From Planctomycetales bacterium (lineage in GTDB: Bacteria > Planctomycetota > Planctomycetia > Pirellulales > Pirellulaceae): a DNA stretch of 33,690 nucleotides. A program made the position numbers and the translations under genes. The notes beneath the pieces were generated by a model. That model was not told the DNA's origin, did not search any database, and worked only from the letters and a program-made list of their open reading frames with translations. The stretch spans positions 1 through 33,690 of the forward strand of contig JAGQOY010000062.1 in NCBI GenBank assembly GCA_020427005.1. Reading direction: 5' to 3'. Within the stretch, counting starts at the first letter, position 1. The number at the start of each line of letters is the position of its first letter. Positions 8,537 to 16,688 of the stretch are shown here, piece by piece.

Positions 8537-8845
8537 CTACGGTTGGTCTGGTCCGATGCGAAAATCACTCCATTTCGGCATGGCGCTCTCCTCTTGCTGG
8601 GTCCATTCTTCAATATTCCGGCGCATCGACTCCAGAATTCGGTCCCGAAGGCCATTCACTTGAACTCTCCCCCCCTCTATGGTCGCGCCTACAGAACCAT
8701 CCCAACAATTCCATACTCGCCCGGTCACCGTAAACTGCCCAGACAATGCCAAGACGGTAGCACGAAATCCAACACCTTGGACCCGACCTCGAAATCTCAA
8801 ATGTAGAACCAATGGTTTTTCATTCGCTTCGCTCGTGTCATGCAT
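8537..8845 (-). CDS. acyP: Acylphosphatase
   Basis: 102 residues, near the family length of about 90-100. Acylphosphatases hydrolyse carboxyl-phosphate bonds such as those of acetyl phosphate or carbamoyl phosphate. The signature FRGRVQGVGFRATV (about 18-31) carries the phosphate-binding loop and catalytic arginine R28, and GRVWNCWDGSVGATIEG (about 42-58) supplies the catalytic asparagine N46. Both key residues are present. About ten extra residues precede the domain. ATG start. It lies about 200 bases upstream of the permease start and may share its transcript; it is divergent from the small secreted protein gene at 9042. Confidence 0.92.
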   Translation of the reverse strand: MHDTSEANEKPLVLHLRFRGRVQGVGFRATVLALSGQFTVTGRVWNCWDGSVGATIEGGRVQVNGLRDRILESMRRNIEEWTQQEESAMPKWSDFRIGPDQP

Positions 8846-9041
8846 AATGCTCTCGACTCCAGCTCATGGATTTGCAATTATCCAACTGCGTTTACCTACA
8901 GGCAGAATTTTCCAGCGAGTTCGGTATTATCGGTCGGCGTAATGGCACCTGAAAGCCCCCGCTGGCCTGGCCAGACATCGAAAAGCGGTTTCATTTCGCG
9001 ACTGGATTTGATCTTCGATTCCAGGATGGGGAGACTACTCA

Positions 9042-9488
9042 ATGTTGAAATCTAGATGCTCGTCAATATTGTTGGCTGTATTGGTCAGCTTAAATGCCCC
9101 AACCACGGTACGTTCCCAAGATGGAAGCTGGTGGAATCCATTTGCCAAGGATACCCCAAGTGAACGCACCAGTTCGGCCTTTGACCAACCCAAATCTTTC
9201 TTCAAATTACCAGAAATCAATTGGTTCAAACCCAAACCAAAAACGAATCAACCTTCTCTCTTGGCTCGTGCTGGCAGATCTACACGGAATGCGTGGAACA
9301 GCACAATTGACTTCCTAAACCCCTTTGACGATGCATCACCTCCAGCTAAAAACCAGGGCTATCAACCTCAACTAGATAAACCACAACCTAAAAAAGGGAT
9401 GCTGGATTGGATGTGGGCGGATAACAAAGAACCCGATGAGCCCAGGAGTGTCAACGAGTGGCTCAAACAGGATCGGCCATCCTATTAG
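9042..9488 (+). CDS. Small secreted protein of unknown function
   Basis: 148 residues. The N-terminus is a signal peptide (MLKSRCSSILLAVLVSLNAP, probable cleavage near VRSQ-DG at residue 25). The mature part is rich in proline, lysine, tryptophan and asparagine. It repeats a WNPF / LNPFDD theme (about residues 31 and 91) and ends with the compact motif PRSVNEWLKQDRPSY. I do not recognise a characterised family; such short proline- and tryptophan-rich exported proteins occur in planctomycetes. ATG start, with GGGGAG eight bases upstream. Its stop TAG overlaps the stop of the convergent glycerate kinase gene, sharing the bases TTAG. Confidence 0.7.
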   Translation: MLKSRCSSILLAVLVSLNAPTTVRSQDGSWWNPFAKDTPSERTSSAFDQPKSFFKLPEINWFKPKPKTNQPSLLARAGRSTRNAWNSTIDFLNPFDDASPPAKNQGYQPQLDKPQPKKGMLDWMWADNKEPDEPRSVNEWLKQDRPSY

Positions 9489-10900
9489 ACGTTGCCGATA
9501 TCCATACCTTGGCTCTCGCGCGGAGCTGTCAATGCGATTCGGAGGTCACAGACATTAGTTCCAGTTGGCCCTGTGCGAAACAATGAGTGGAGCGGTTCAA
9601 AAAAATGATAGGCATCCGCACGTGCTAGAAAGTCCACTGGCATGATTCCCATATTCCGGGCCTCCCTCCATACGTCTTCATCCCACATTGCACCTGCCAC
9701 GTCAGTTGGGCCGTCTTCTCCGTCGGTACCACCGCTTAAGAAGGCCAATGAACGTCCGCCAGACTCAGGCCACCCGCGTTTTGCCAGGCCATCCAAGACA
9801 GCCAATGCAAGCTGTTGATTGCGACCTCCTTTGCCACATGGCGTGGGCAATTTCGCGGTTGGCTCACCTCCGCTGATCCAACAATCAACTTCAGATTGTT
9901 GACTCAATAGCCACGCCGCTTGAACGGCTTGCTGAGCGAATTGCATGACTTCACCCTCGTGCCCATTTGCAGCTTGCATAACGTATCGGTAGCCCAAATT
10001 CACGGCGTGAACTCCAGCCGCATCCACTGCATCGATATTGTTTGCCAGAATGACGTTGGTGACTGAGCTTGAACTGCCTTTTTGGATAGGCGCTGCAGGC
10101 ATTCTTTCCAGGACAAGTCGTACCTGCCGGAGATCCGCGTGATCACGAAGCCCCAGATCAGTTAGAACGCCGAGCGCGGCCTGGGGATCAACATGTGCAT
10201 CCAGGACTGTCGGTCCGGATGCAATGACCTGCAGAGGATCCCCAATTACATCGGAAATAATCAAGCTTACAAGTTGAGAGGCGCCACACGCACGCGCGAG
10301 ACCTCCCATCTTGACCTCGCTTAGAGCCCCACGAATCTGATTCAGTTGGGTGATCGTCCCTCCAGCTTCAGAAACCAGTCGCGCAATCGCCTGTTTATCT
10401 TGTAACGAAACGCCTTCGATAGGGCAGGGCAGTAGCGCCGATCCACCCCCTGAAATCAGGCATAACACGACATCCTGACTGGTTGCCGATCGAACAAGTC
10501 GCAGTATTTGCCTCGTCCCTTCGACTGCCTCTTCGGTCGGCTGATTAACACCTACAGGGCGGGCAGCATGCAAATAGATCGGACAGCCTTCTTGGGCCTG
10601 CGGATCAAATGCACCATCGGGGCAATTAATCCAACCACTTAACTGCGGTTCTTTGCCCCGCAATGCAGCCACAATTTTAGGCCAAGTACACCGATAAAAG
10701 GCGATAGCCATGGCCGCCGATGCTTTACCGGCCCCCACTACAATCAACCGCTTACAGCCACTAAGATCAAGGTCGCAATGATCCTTGACAATAAGAGATT
10801 TGTTTTGAACACTTAGCTTCTCGGCAAACAGATTCTGGGGCGTGACGGCTTGCACGCCAGCCGACCAAATCGCCATTGCATCACGAAGCAAGAAACTCAA
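9485..10900 (-). CDS. Glycerate kinase (type 2, MOFRL family)
   Basis: 471 residues, as expected for the DUF4147/MOFRL glycerate 2-kinase family, which phosphorylates D-glycerate to 2-phosphoglycerate with ATP. VVGAGKASAAMA (about 54-65) and LISGGGSALLPCP (about 148-160) mark the N-terminal domain. SGGTDGEDGPTDVAGAM (389-405) and the late TGPTGTNVCDLRI (about 455-467) belong to the MOFRL domain. Some relatives are annotated hydroxypyruvate reductase (TtuD), so that older label is the main alternative. The TTG start at 10900 has AGAGG at good spacing; an ATG at 10876 is the alternative. It lies 27 bases downstream of the membrane-anchored protein gene, suggesting co-transcription. Confidence 0.9.
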   Translation of the reverse strand: MSFLLRDAMAIWSAGVQAVTPQNLFAEKLSVQNKSLIVKDHCDLDLSGCKRLIVVGAGKASAAMAIAFYRCTWPKIVAALRGKEPQLSGWINCPDGAFDPQAQEGCPIYLHAARPVGVNQPTEEAVEGTRQILRLVRSATSQDVVLCLISGGGSALLPCPIEGVSLQDKQAIARLVSEAGGTITQLNQIRGALSEVKMGGLARACGASQLVSLIISDVIGDPLQVIASGPTVLDAHVDPQAALGVLTDLGLRDHADLRQVRLVLERMPAAPIQKGSSSSVTNVILANNIDAVDAAGVHAVNLGYRYVMQAANGHEGEVMQFAQQAVQAAWLLSQQSEVDCWISGGEPTAKLPTPCGKGGRNQQLALAVLDGLAKRGWPESGGRSLAFLSGGTDGEDGPTDVAGAMWDEDVWREARNMGIMPVDFLARADAYHFFEPLHSLFRTGPTGTNVCDLRIALTAPRESQGMDIGNV

Positions 10901-10927
10901 ACTTAGACCTCTTTGGACTGCACAGAA

Positions 10928-11488
10928 TTACAATTCTCGAACCAGCAATTCTGCTGCCATTTCTCGTAGTCGAAGCGACATTTCTAACAATTCGCGAGAT
11001 TCAAAATACTGCTCCTCGGCAGCCAACTCACCTGCTTCGGCAACTAACTTTCGGGCCGCAGAATTCAGTTGTTCTACAGACTCTAGCCGTCGTTCAAGTC
11101 GCTGAAAATAGTGAGCTTCGTACTCGATCAATTCGTCATCGCCGAGATTGGGAATCTCAAGAGTCTCGGACAAAGATGGCACATTCATACGAGGTGTTTC
11201 CTCTTGAATTATCTTGCGCATTTCGTCGAGGATTGGGTCTGAATTCTCATTCTCACTGTTTGCCCCTAGCGACAGCCCACGGTTTGCCCCCAGAGAAGGC
11301 ACTGACGGCACATCCGTATCCGCAACGGTCGTCGCCCCCCGAGCCCTTTCGTTAGATCCTTCAGCTGCCGTTTGTCCGAGGCCCCCTTCCTGTGCTCCGA
11401 CATCTCGCATGACGAGCACGCCCAGTATAAACAACACGTTAAACGATAGCCCAACGCAAGAAACCAAGAACCAACGGCGCAATTGCAT
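10928..11488 (-). CDS. Membrane-anchored coiled-coil protein of unknown function
   Basis: 186 residues from the ATG at 11488, which has AAGGAG six bases upstream; an earlier in-frame ATG at 11512 lacks such a site. One hydrophobic segment (about residues 7-27, FLVSCVGLSFNVLFILGVLV) can act as anchor or signal. A low-complexity region of Gly, Asn, Ser and Ala follows, then a charged helical C-terminal half (about 100-186) rich in Glu, Leu and Arg, with heptad-like spacing that suggests a coiled coil. No known family recognised. It is 67 bases from the upstream TlpA gene and 27 bases from the glycerate kinase gene, so it is probably part of that operon. Confidence 0.65.
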   Translation of the reverse strand: MQLRRWFLVSCVGLSFNVLFILGVLVMRDVGAQEGGLGQTAAEGSNERARGATTVADTDVPSVPSLGANRGLSLGANSENENSDPILDEMRKIIQEETPRMNVPSLSETLEIPNLGDDELIEYEAHYFQRLERRLESVEQLNSAARKLVAEAGELAAEEQYFESRELLEMSLRLREMAAELLVREL

Positions 11489-11555
11489 ATCCACTCCTTT
11501 TATTCGCAACATTTTTTTGGCAAGCAGCTAACCGACTAACGAAAAATACGCGGTC

Positions 11556-13259
11556 TTAAGGCGTTCCACCTTCCCTACCGGACAATAGATTGTCTACTGC
11601 AGTTTCAATTCTCGGTCCTCGTACGTGCACGGCGGACACCTTACCGTCTCGTCCGATTAACAACAAAAAGGGAATGGCCTGGATCCCCAAATCTTTGGCA
11701 ACTTGCGATTCAAAGGCTAAGCCTGATTCGCTGGCCGGATGTACCGAAATCCAGGGAAAACCTCTCTCTTGAACAAACTGCTGCGCAGTAGTTATGTTTT
11801 CATCCAAGTTGACACCTACCACTTCCAGCCCGCTAGCATGAAACTTATCGTAAGCCGCTCGCAAATTGGGCAGTTCTTCGAGGCAGGGGCCACACCACGT
11901 AGCCCAAAAATCAACTAATACGACCTTGCCTTTCAAAGATTGAAAATCGAATTTGACGTCCGAAAAATCAACGACGTTGGGCAAGTCAAAATCTTGACCA
12001 ACCAAACCCACTCGCCGATCGTGATTATCAAGGACTTGTTTCAGATCTGTAAAATCACCTTGCGATTGAGAACCAATTGCATCTCTTACAAAAGTTGCAA
12101 GTTCGTGACTGGAGGCAATCGCCCCACTATATTCCAAGTTCGTAATCAATCCCGCCAGTTCCTCCAAGGTAATTGGGGACGGAACGTCTTGATACAATTG
12201 CCGGGCGGATGCTAACAAACTTTGAACGGTCGACGGATTTTCGCCTTGCTGTGCCATTCCAATTGCATTGAGCAGGTTCTCAAGGGCAGGACTGGCCGCT
12301 GCTTGAGCTTGCCAAGCTGCGCCTCGAAGGTTGCGATTCTCCGAGTTAGAAAATCGCTCCGCAATCAACTGCGTGACGCGCGCCTGAGCCTCCGTAAAAC
12401 CCAGCTGTTGTAGTACCACGCTGGCCTGCTGCGCAACCATCAACTCAGGATAGGATCGAGGCAATGCAGGGGAGAGCACCGCATCGATTTGAGCAAGTAA
12501 CTCATCCGGCTGTGTTATTTGCCCATTCTGCAACGCCTGGATTTTGAAGCCCGCCAGGACAATTGCTGCTTGATGGGCCAATTCAACATCATCACTTTTC
12601 AGCAATTCATTAGCAAATCCCTCAAGTACTCGAGCAGCATTCATATCGCGCAGACCCGTCAAGTGCGACAGGGCTTCTAATTGCGCCAGGGAGCCACCTC
12701 GAAATACGGCTTGGTTTCCATCTGCGACTTCCGCCAACTGCTTACCGGCACTGAACTTGATGTTTCCTAAACGCCTGGCGTAAGCCACAAAATCCTCTTG
12801 CTGGAGCCTGCCCGAATTTCCGAATCCAATCAATTCCGACATGGCTCGGTCAATCGCCGCAATGTGCGATTCCAATTGACCTGCATCCTTTGACTCAATT
12901 GCCTGCATATTGGCGAACGACGTCTGAGCCAATTCGCCCTGAGTAAGAGGAGGCATCTGCCGCGCAGAATTTAAAAGCTGTTGCTCAGGTGAGGGCTGTT
13001 GCGATTGATTTGAGCCGCTCGTAGCGTCTACTGCATTCGAACCGCTAAGATTGGCCTCCCCCGCCGGACCCAGTGCGTCGCCTGTCGGCGAGCCTGCCGG
13101 TGAAAGGGTGGTTAGATCTTTTGCCTCGCTGGCTACACCTCCACTCGTCACCGGCCCTGTTGAATCACATCCAACAAGACAACTAACCACCATCAACAGC
13201 CCCACAGTCAGCAAATCTGAATGTCGCAATATCGTAAAAGGGCACGCAAGATCTTTCAT
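11556..13259 (-). CDS. TlpA-like thioredoxin-fold lipoprotein with long helical N-domain
   Basis: 567 residues from the ATG at 13259, preceded by AGAGAGAG. The frame continues upstream to 13352, but that would overlap the preceding gene. The N-terminus is a lipoprotein signal with lipobox LVGC (lipidated C31). Residues about 35-90 are a Ser/Gly/Pro linker and about 90-400 are a mainly helical region of unknown fold. The C-terminal 140 residues form a redoxin domain with FWATWCGPC (C456, C459), GVNLDEN, and the cis-proline loop IPF. It is predicted to act as an envelope thiol-disulfide reductase, as TlpA/ResA proteins do in cytochrome c maturation; the actual partner is unknown. It lies 31 bases downstream of a second TlpA-like gene. 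Confidence 0.85.
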   Translation of the reverse strand: MKDLACPFTILRHSDLLTVGLLMVVSCLVGCDSTGPVTSGGVASEAKDLTTLSPAGSPTGDALGPAGEANLSGSNAVDATSGSNQSQQPSPEQQLLNSARQMPPLTQGELAQTSFANMQAIESKDAGQLESHIAAIDRAMSELIGFGNSGRLQQEDFVAYARRLGNIKFSAGKQLAEVADGNQAVFRGGSLAQLEALSHLTGLRDMNAARVLEGFANELLKSDDVELAHQAAIVLAGFKIQALQNGQITQPDELLAQIDAVLSPALPRSYPELMVAQQASVVLQQLGFTEAQARVTQLIAERFSNSENRNLRGAAWQAQAAASPALENLLNAIGMAQQGENPSTVQSLLASARQLYQDVPSPITLEELAGLITNLEYSGAIASSHELATFVRDAIGSQSQGDFTDLKQVLDNHDRRVGLVGQDFDLPNVVDFSDVKFDFQSLKGKVVLVDFWATWCGPCLEELPNLRAAYDKFHASGLEVVGVNLDENITTAQQFVQERGFPWISVHPASESGLAFESQVAKDLGIQAIPFLLLIGRDGKVSAVHVRGPRIETAVDNLLSGREGGTP

Positions 13260-13290
13260 GTTTGACTCTCTCTCTTCGCTGCTCGACCGA

Positions 13291-14373
13291 TTAGGGATTA
13301 CTGGAATCAGCATTTGCCTGCGGCGGCGGTGAAGCAGGCGTTGGTGTCTCAAACAGCATTTGCATTAGCCGGTTGAGCTCCGAGCTATGCGCCTCCAAGG
13401 AAACAACTGTTCCCTCCTTGTTTAACAGAAATACGGTGGGTAGCGTCGAAACACCGAATTTCATCTGCAGTCTCTCATTCGGATCGTCTGCGCTATCGTA
13501 GATGACGGGCCAAGATAAATCCGCTGTGGTCAAGTATTTATCCAGAGTCTCTCGATCATGATCCAAGCTGATGCTGATTACCTCTAAACCGCGTTCCTTA
13601 TACTTTGCGTGAAGCACCTTAATACGTTCCAAATCCGATAGACACGGCTGGCACCACGTCGCAAAGAAATCAACAATCAAAAACTTTCCCGCAAAGTCAT
13701 CCACCTGAATTCGATTTCCGTTGATGTCCAGAGCTGCCAGCTCGAGTTTCTTTCCAAGAAGTTCTAGCCGCCGTACGGATGCTTGAAGGTTTAGCCGCAA
13801 CGATTGCATCTCCTCGCGTTGGTCTTTCTCAAGTAGCGAATCCATCAGTTGATACAAATCGCGAGCAGGTTTCTTATTAGGTTGCATTTCTAACATGGAC
13901 GCCGCCAAGATTCCTGTCTGCACGTCCGACAACGATAATGGATTGCGACCCTTTAAGAACTCGGCGACTTGCTCGCTAGCCTTCTGTTGAGATTCGGGGC
14001 TTGAGAACGCCATCAATGCTACCGCAGACTTGATCGCTTCCAATTCGATTCGCTGAAATCGCTCCGATCCCCGTTCATTGGACAATAATTCCAATAACTT
14101 TTTCGAAGCCGACAAGATCGCATTCTGAGTCGCCAAATAATCGGGATGAGTTTCGGGTCGCAATTGATTGGCCCGCTCAATGAGCTGTTCCAATTGGTCG
14201 GCTGTAGCATTGGCCGGAATTCGCAATTGATCGCTCAGGCTACTAACCGTATCTGCAGACACGCTCGTAACCGATGAGGATTCTTGCCCATGCAATCGCA
14301 TACTTCCGAAAGGAAACGTGGCCGCTAACCAACCGACTAGACTGGTTGCCAACAAAAAACGGTGACGACACAA
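13291..14373 (-). CDS. TlpA-like exported thioredoxin-fold protein
   Basis: 360 residues from TTG at 14373, chosen because GAGGAG lies seven bases upstream and the product then begins with a proper signal peptide (MCRHRFLLATSLVGWLAATF). The open frame runs further upstream to 14592, but the extra residues have no signal character. After the signal comes a helical region (about 40-205). The redoxin domain (about 205-345) has FFATWCQPC (C241, C244), SISLDHD, and the cis-proline motif STLPTVF (P312). The tail is proline-rich. It is probably a periplasmic disulfide reductase. It is shorter than its downstream neighbour but built the same way, so the pair likely arose by duplication. First gene of the presumed operon. 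Confidence 0.85.
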   Translation of the reverse strand: MCRHRFLLATSLVGWLAATFPFGSMRLHGQESSSVTSVSADTVSSLSDQLRIPANATADQLEQLIERANQLRPETHPDYLATQNAILSASKKLLELLSNERGSERFQRIELEAIKSAVALMAFSSPESQQKASEQVAEFLKGRNPLSLSDVQTGILAASMLEMQPNKKPARDLYQLMDSLLEKDQREEMQSLRLNLQASVRRLELLGKKLELAALDINGNRIQVDDFAGKFLIVDFFATWCQPCLSDLERIKVLHAKYKERGLEVISISLDHDRETLDKYLTTADLSWPVIYDSADDPNERLQMKFGVSTLPTVFLLNKEGTVVSLEAHSSELNRLMQMLFETPTPASPPPQANADSSNP

Positions 14374-14634
14374 AGTAGTGCTCCTCAAAAGCAATCGGCT
14401 GAGCAAATGCGCTCGTGCCCACGGTTGAACTGTTTCGGAATTGAGAAGGCACAAGTTGCAATTACCAAACAACCACTTCCCAAAAATCTTGAGACGTGTT
14501 GCCCCGACCTCGAATTCAAAGTACCGACACGGCACGCTCTCGATTTTATCGGCAAATTCCAGAATATGAAATCCGCATTCGAAGCCGCACACGGCCTTGA
14601 TTTGAATGGGGAAACGTTTGCCAACGCGCCAATG

Positions 14635-16548
14635 TTAGCGACTCTCGATAAAGCCAATTTCTGCGGCACTAGCCCACGGTCCACCATTGACCTCCGACAG
14701 AATCGTCAATCGAACGTATCGACCGCGACACTTCTCAAAGAGCACTTCTTGAACTGCTTTGGACTTTGTGAACTCATGTTGACTCCATGGATCAGGTGCA
14801 AATTTGTCTGCACTATTGCTGATGCAGATCTGTACTTTGCCAAAAGCCCCATTCCAGCCTGGATCCTGCCTTGCCAAGTAACGGAATCCACACAATTCAC
14901 GTTCCACACCTAAATCAAGAATTAACTCATGGGGATGTTTTTCTACTGTTGGTGTGAATTGCGTGTGCCATATTGACGCTGGATCTCCATCAATCACATG
15001 TCTAGCTAATTTGCGATTGCCTCGGTTCTCGCTACTGAATTTCACAACTTTTGCCTGATTCAAGGGAACTGCATTGGAATTCATCTCATTCGGATTGCTT
15101 AACGACTTTGGCTCGCTGGCTGCTGAAGGACTTTCGTCCTGACGACCAAACTTGGCCCTCCGGTCCCGCTCATGGATCTCACGATTGAAAAATGTTCCCT
15201 CCTCGGCAGGCGTATGCGCTTGAGCCGCCAAGGCCTTCAATTGATTCAGTTCTGAAGGGTGCTTAAGAGCCAAGTCCTGCGTTTCGCTTATGTCCGATCT
15301 CAGGTCATAAAGCTCCCAATTGGCATTCGCTTTGGGCTGCACCGCTTTCCAATCTCCTTTGCGAATCGCCGTCTGGCCACTTATTTCCCAGTACAAATAC
15401 TCATGCTCGATCTGCGCGCGGCCAGCGGCTTCGGTTCCCAGTAGTTCGGGAACAAGCGAAATGCCATCGATATCTTTAGGGGCGGTCGCCCCCGCAAGTT
15501 CGGCAACGGTAGGGAGAATGTCCGGAAAGTAACACAGCAGATCACTCTCACGGCCCGGCTGTATCTTGCCTGGCCAATACGCGATCATTGGCACGCGTAA
15601 TCCGCCTTCATATAAGTTTCCTTTCTTGCCACGAAATTCGACGCCTGTTTTGGGATGTTTATTTGCACTGTGAAATCCTCGCGGAAACTCGGGACTTGCA
15701 AAGTAGTCTGCACCTCCGTTGTCCCCGCTAAAGAATATCAGTGTATTTTCACTGACACCCAGAGATGTTAATAGCTCGACAACTTCCCCAACATGACGAT
15801 CCACCATGCTTACCATTGCCGCATAGCGTTTTGCTTGTTCGGGCCAAGTCCTGCCTTCATAGATTGCCCACGCCGGATCATCGTCGGGAATGTCGAAAAT
15901 ACCATGTGGTGGCGTGATTGGTAAATAACAGAAAAACGGCTCTTTGGCATGCTGCCGTATGAAGGCTTTTCCGGCTTCAAATATTTCGTAATGTGAGTAT
16001 GTATCTCCGCTACTGAGTCCTTTGTTTCCAGGATAGGACACTTCTTGGCTATTGCGAATCAAATACGGAGGATAGTAAGTGTGCGCATGGACCTGATCAT
16101 AGTAACCAAAAAAAACATCGAAACCGTGGATTTCAGGCACGCCCGTTGAACCTCTACCACCGCATCCCCACTTACCAAAGCCACCCGTGGCATAGCCGCC
16201 TTGCTTGAGTAAAGTTGCGATCGTGATTTCACCTTCACGCAATGGTGTGCCGCCACCATTGGACCGAACCGAGGTATGCCCACTATGCTTGCCCGTCATC
16301 AAACAACAGCGTGTAGGAGCACAAACACTTGAACCTGCCAAAGCCTGGCTGAATCGCAGCCCCCCCATAGCCAAGCGATCAATGTTGGGCGTTTGAATGT
16401 TGGCATTCCCCATATAGCTCGGCTCAAAATAGCCGAGCTCATCAGCCATGATATAGACAATGTTGGGTCGTGTCTGGTCAGCGCAACAAAACTGTCCAGA
16501 ACACAACACACACGATAGTATGGATAACCCAATAACTACTCTCAGCAT
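14635..16548 (-). CDS. Secreted sulfatase with C-terminal discoidin-like domain
   Basis: 637 residues. Signal peptide at 1-23 (MLRVVIGLSILSCVLCSGQF). The type I sulfatase domain starts with PNIVYIMADELGY (metal-binding D36; the usual second Asp is Glu) and has the formylglycine motif SVCAPTRCCLMTG (C76), fitting the C-x-P-[S/T/A]-R pattern. GKWGCGG and FFSGDNGG (second metal site) follow, then KGDWKAV. About residues 505-637 form an F5/8 type C (discoidin) like module (VIDGDPASIWHT, LILDLG), which in other enzymes binds sugars. It should cleave sulfate esters, probably from polysaccharides outside the cytoplasm; it needs an anaerobic sulfatase maturase or similar, not seen here. ATG start with CAGGAG ten bases upstream. 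Confidence 0.93.
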   Translation of the reverse strand: MLRVVIGLSILSCVLCSGQFCCADQTRPNIVYIMADELGYFEPSYMGNANIQTPNIDRLAMGGLRFSQALAGSSVCAPTRCCLMTGKHSGHTSVRSNGGGTPLREGEITIATLLKQGGYATGGFGKWGCGGRGSTGVPEIHGFDVFFGYYDQVHAHTYYPPYLIRNSQEVSYPGNKGLSSGDTYSHYEIFEAGKAFIRQHAKEPFFCYLPITPPHGIFDIPDDDPAWAIYEGRTWPEQAKRYAAMVSMVDRHVGEVVELLTSLGVSENTLIFFSGDNGGADYFASPEFPRGFHSANKHPKTGVEFRGKKGNLYEGGLRVPMIAYWPGKIQPGRESDLLCYFPDILPTVAELAGATAPKDIDGISLVPELLGTEAAGRAQIEHEYLYWEISGQTAIRKGDWKAVQPKANANWELYDLRSDISETQDLALKHPSELNQLKALAAQAHTPAEEGTFFNREIHERDRRAKFGRQDESPSAASEPKSLSNPNEMNSNAVPLNQAKVVKFSSENRGNRKLARHVIDGDPASIWHTQFTPTVEKHPHELILDLGVERELCGFRYLARQDPGWNGAFGKVQICISNSADKFAPDPWSQHEFTKSKAVQEVLFEKCRGRYVRLTILSEVNGGPWASAAEIGFIESR

Positions 16549-16688
16549 GTCGGAAAAACTCCTGCGTAAATAGGCAACGAACTGTCTGCATTTTCGTTGT
16601 TTGCAAGATGGACATCATATCCCATTTAGCATGGTCTGAGAGTATTTAGGCTTGCCAATTAGAGTTTCCGCGGAAATTTGAGGCTTCG

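Noticed and set aside
13260..13352. Upstream extension of the TlpA-like lipoprotein frame
   Set aside because: It would overlap the preceding gene by about 60 bases and put Arg-rich residues before the lipoprotein signal; the ATG at 13259 has a ribosome binding site.
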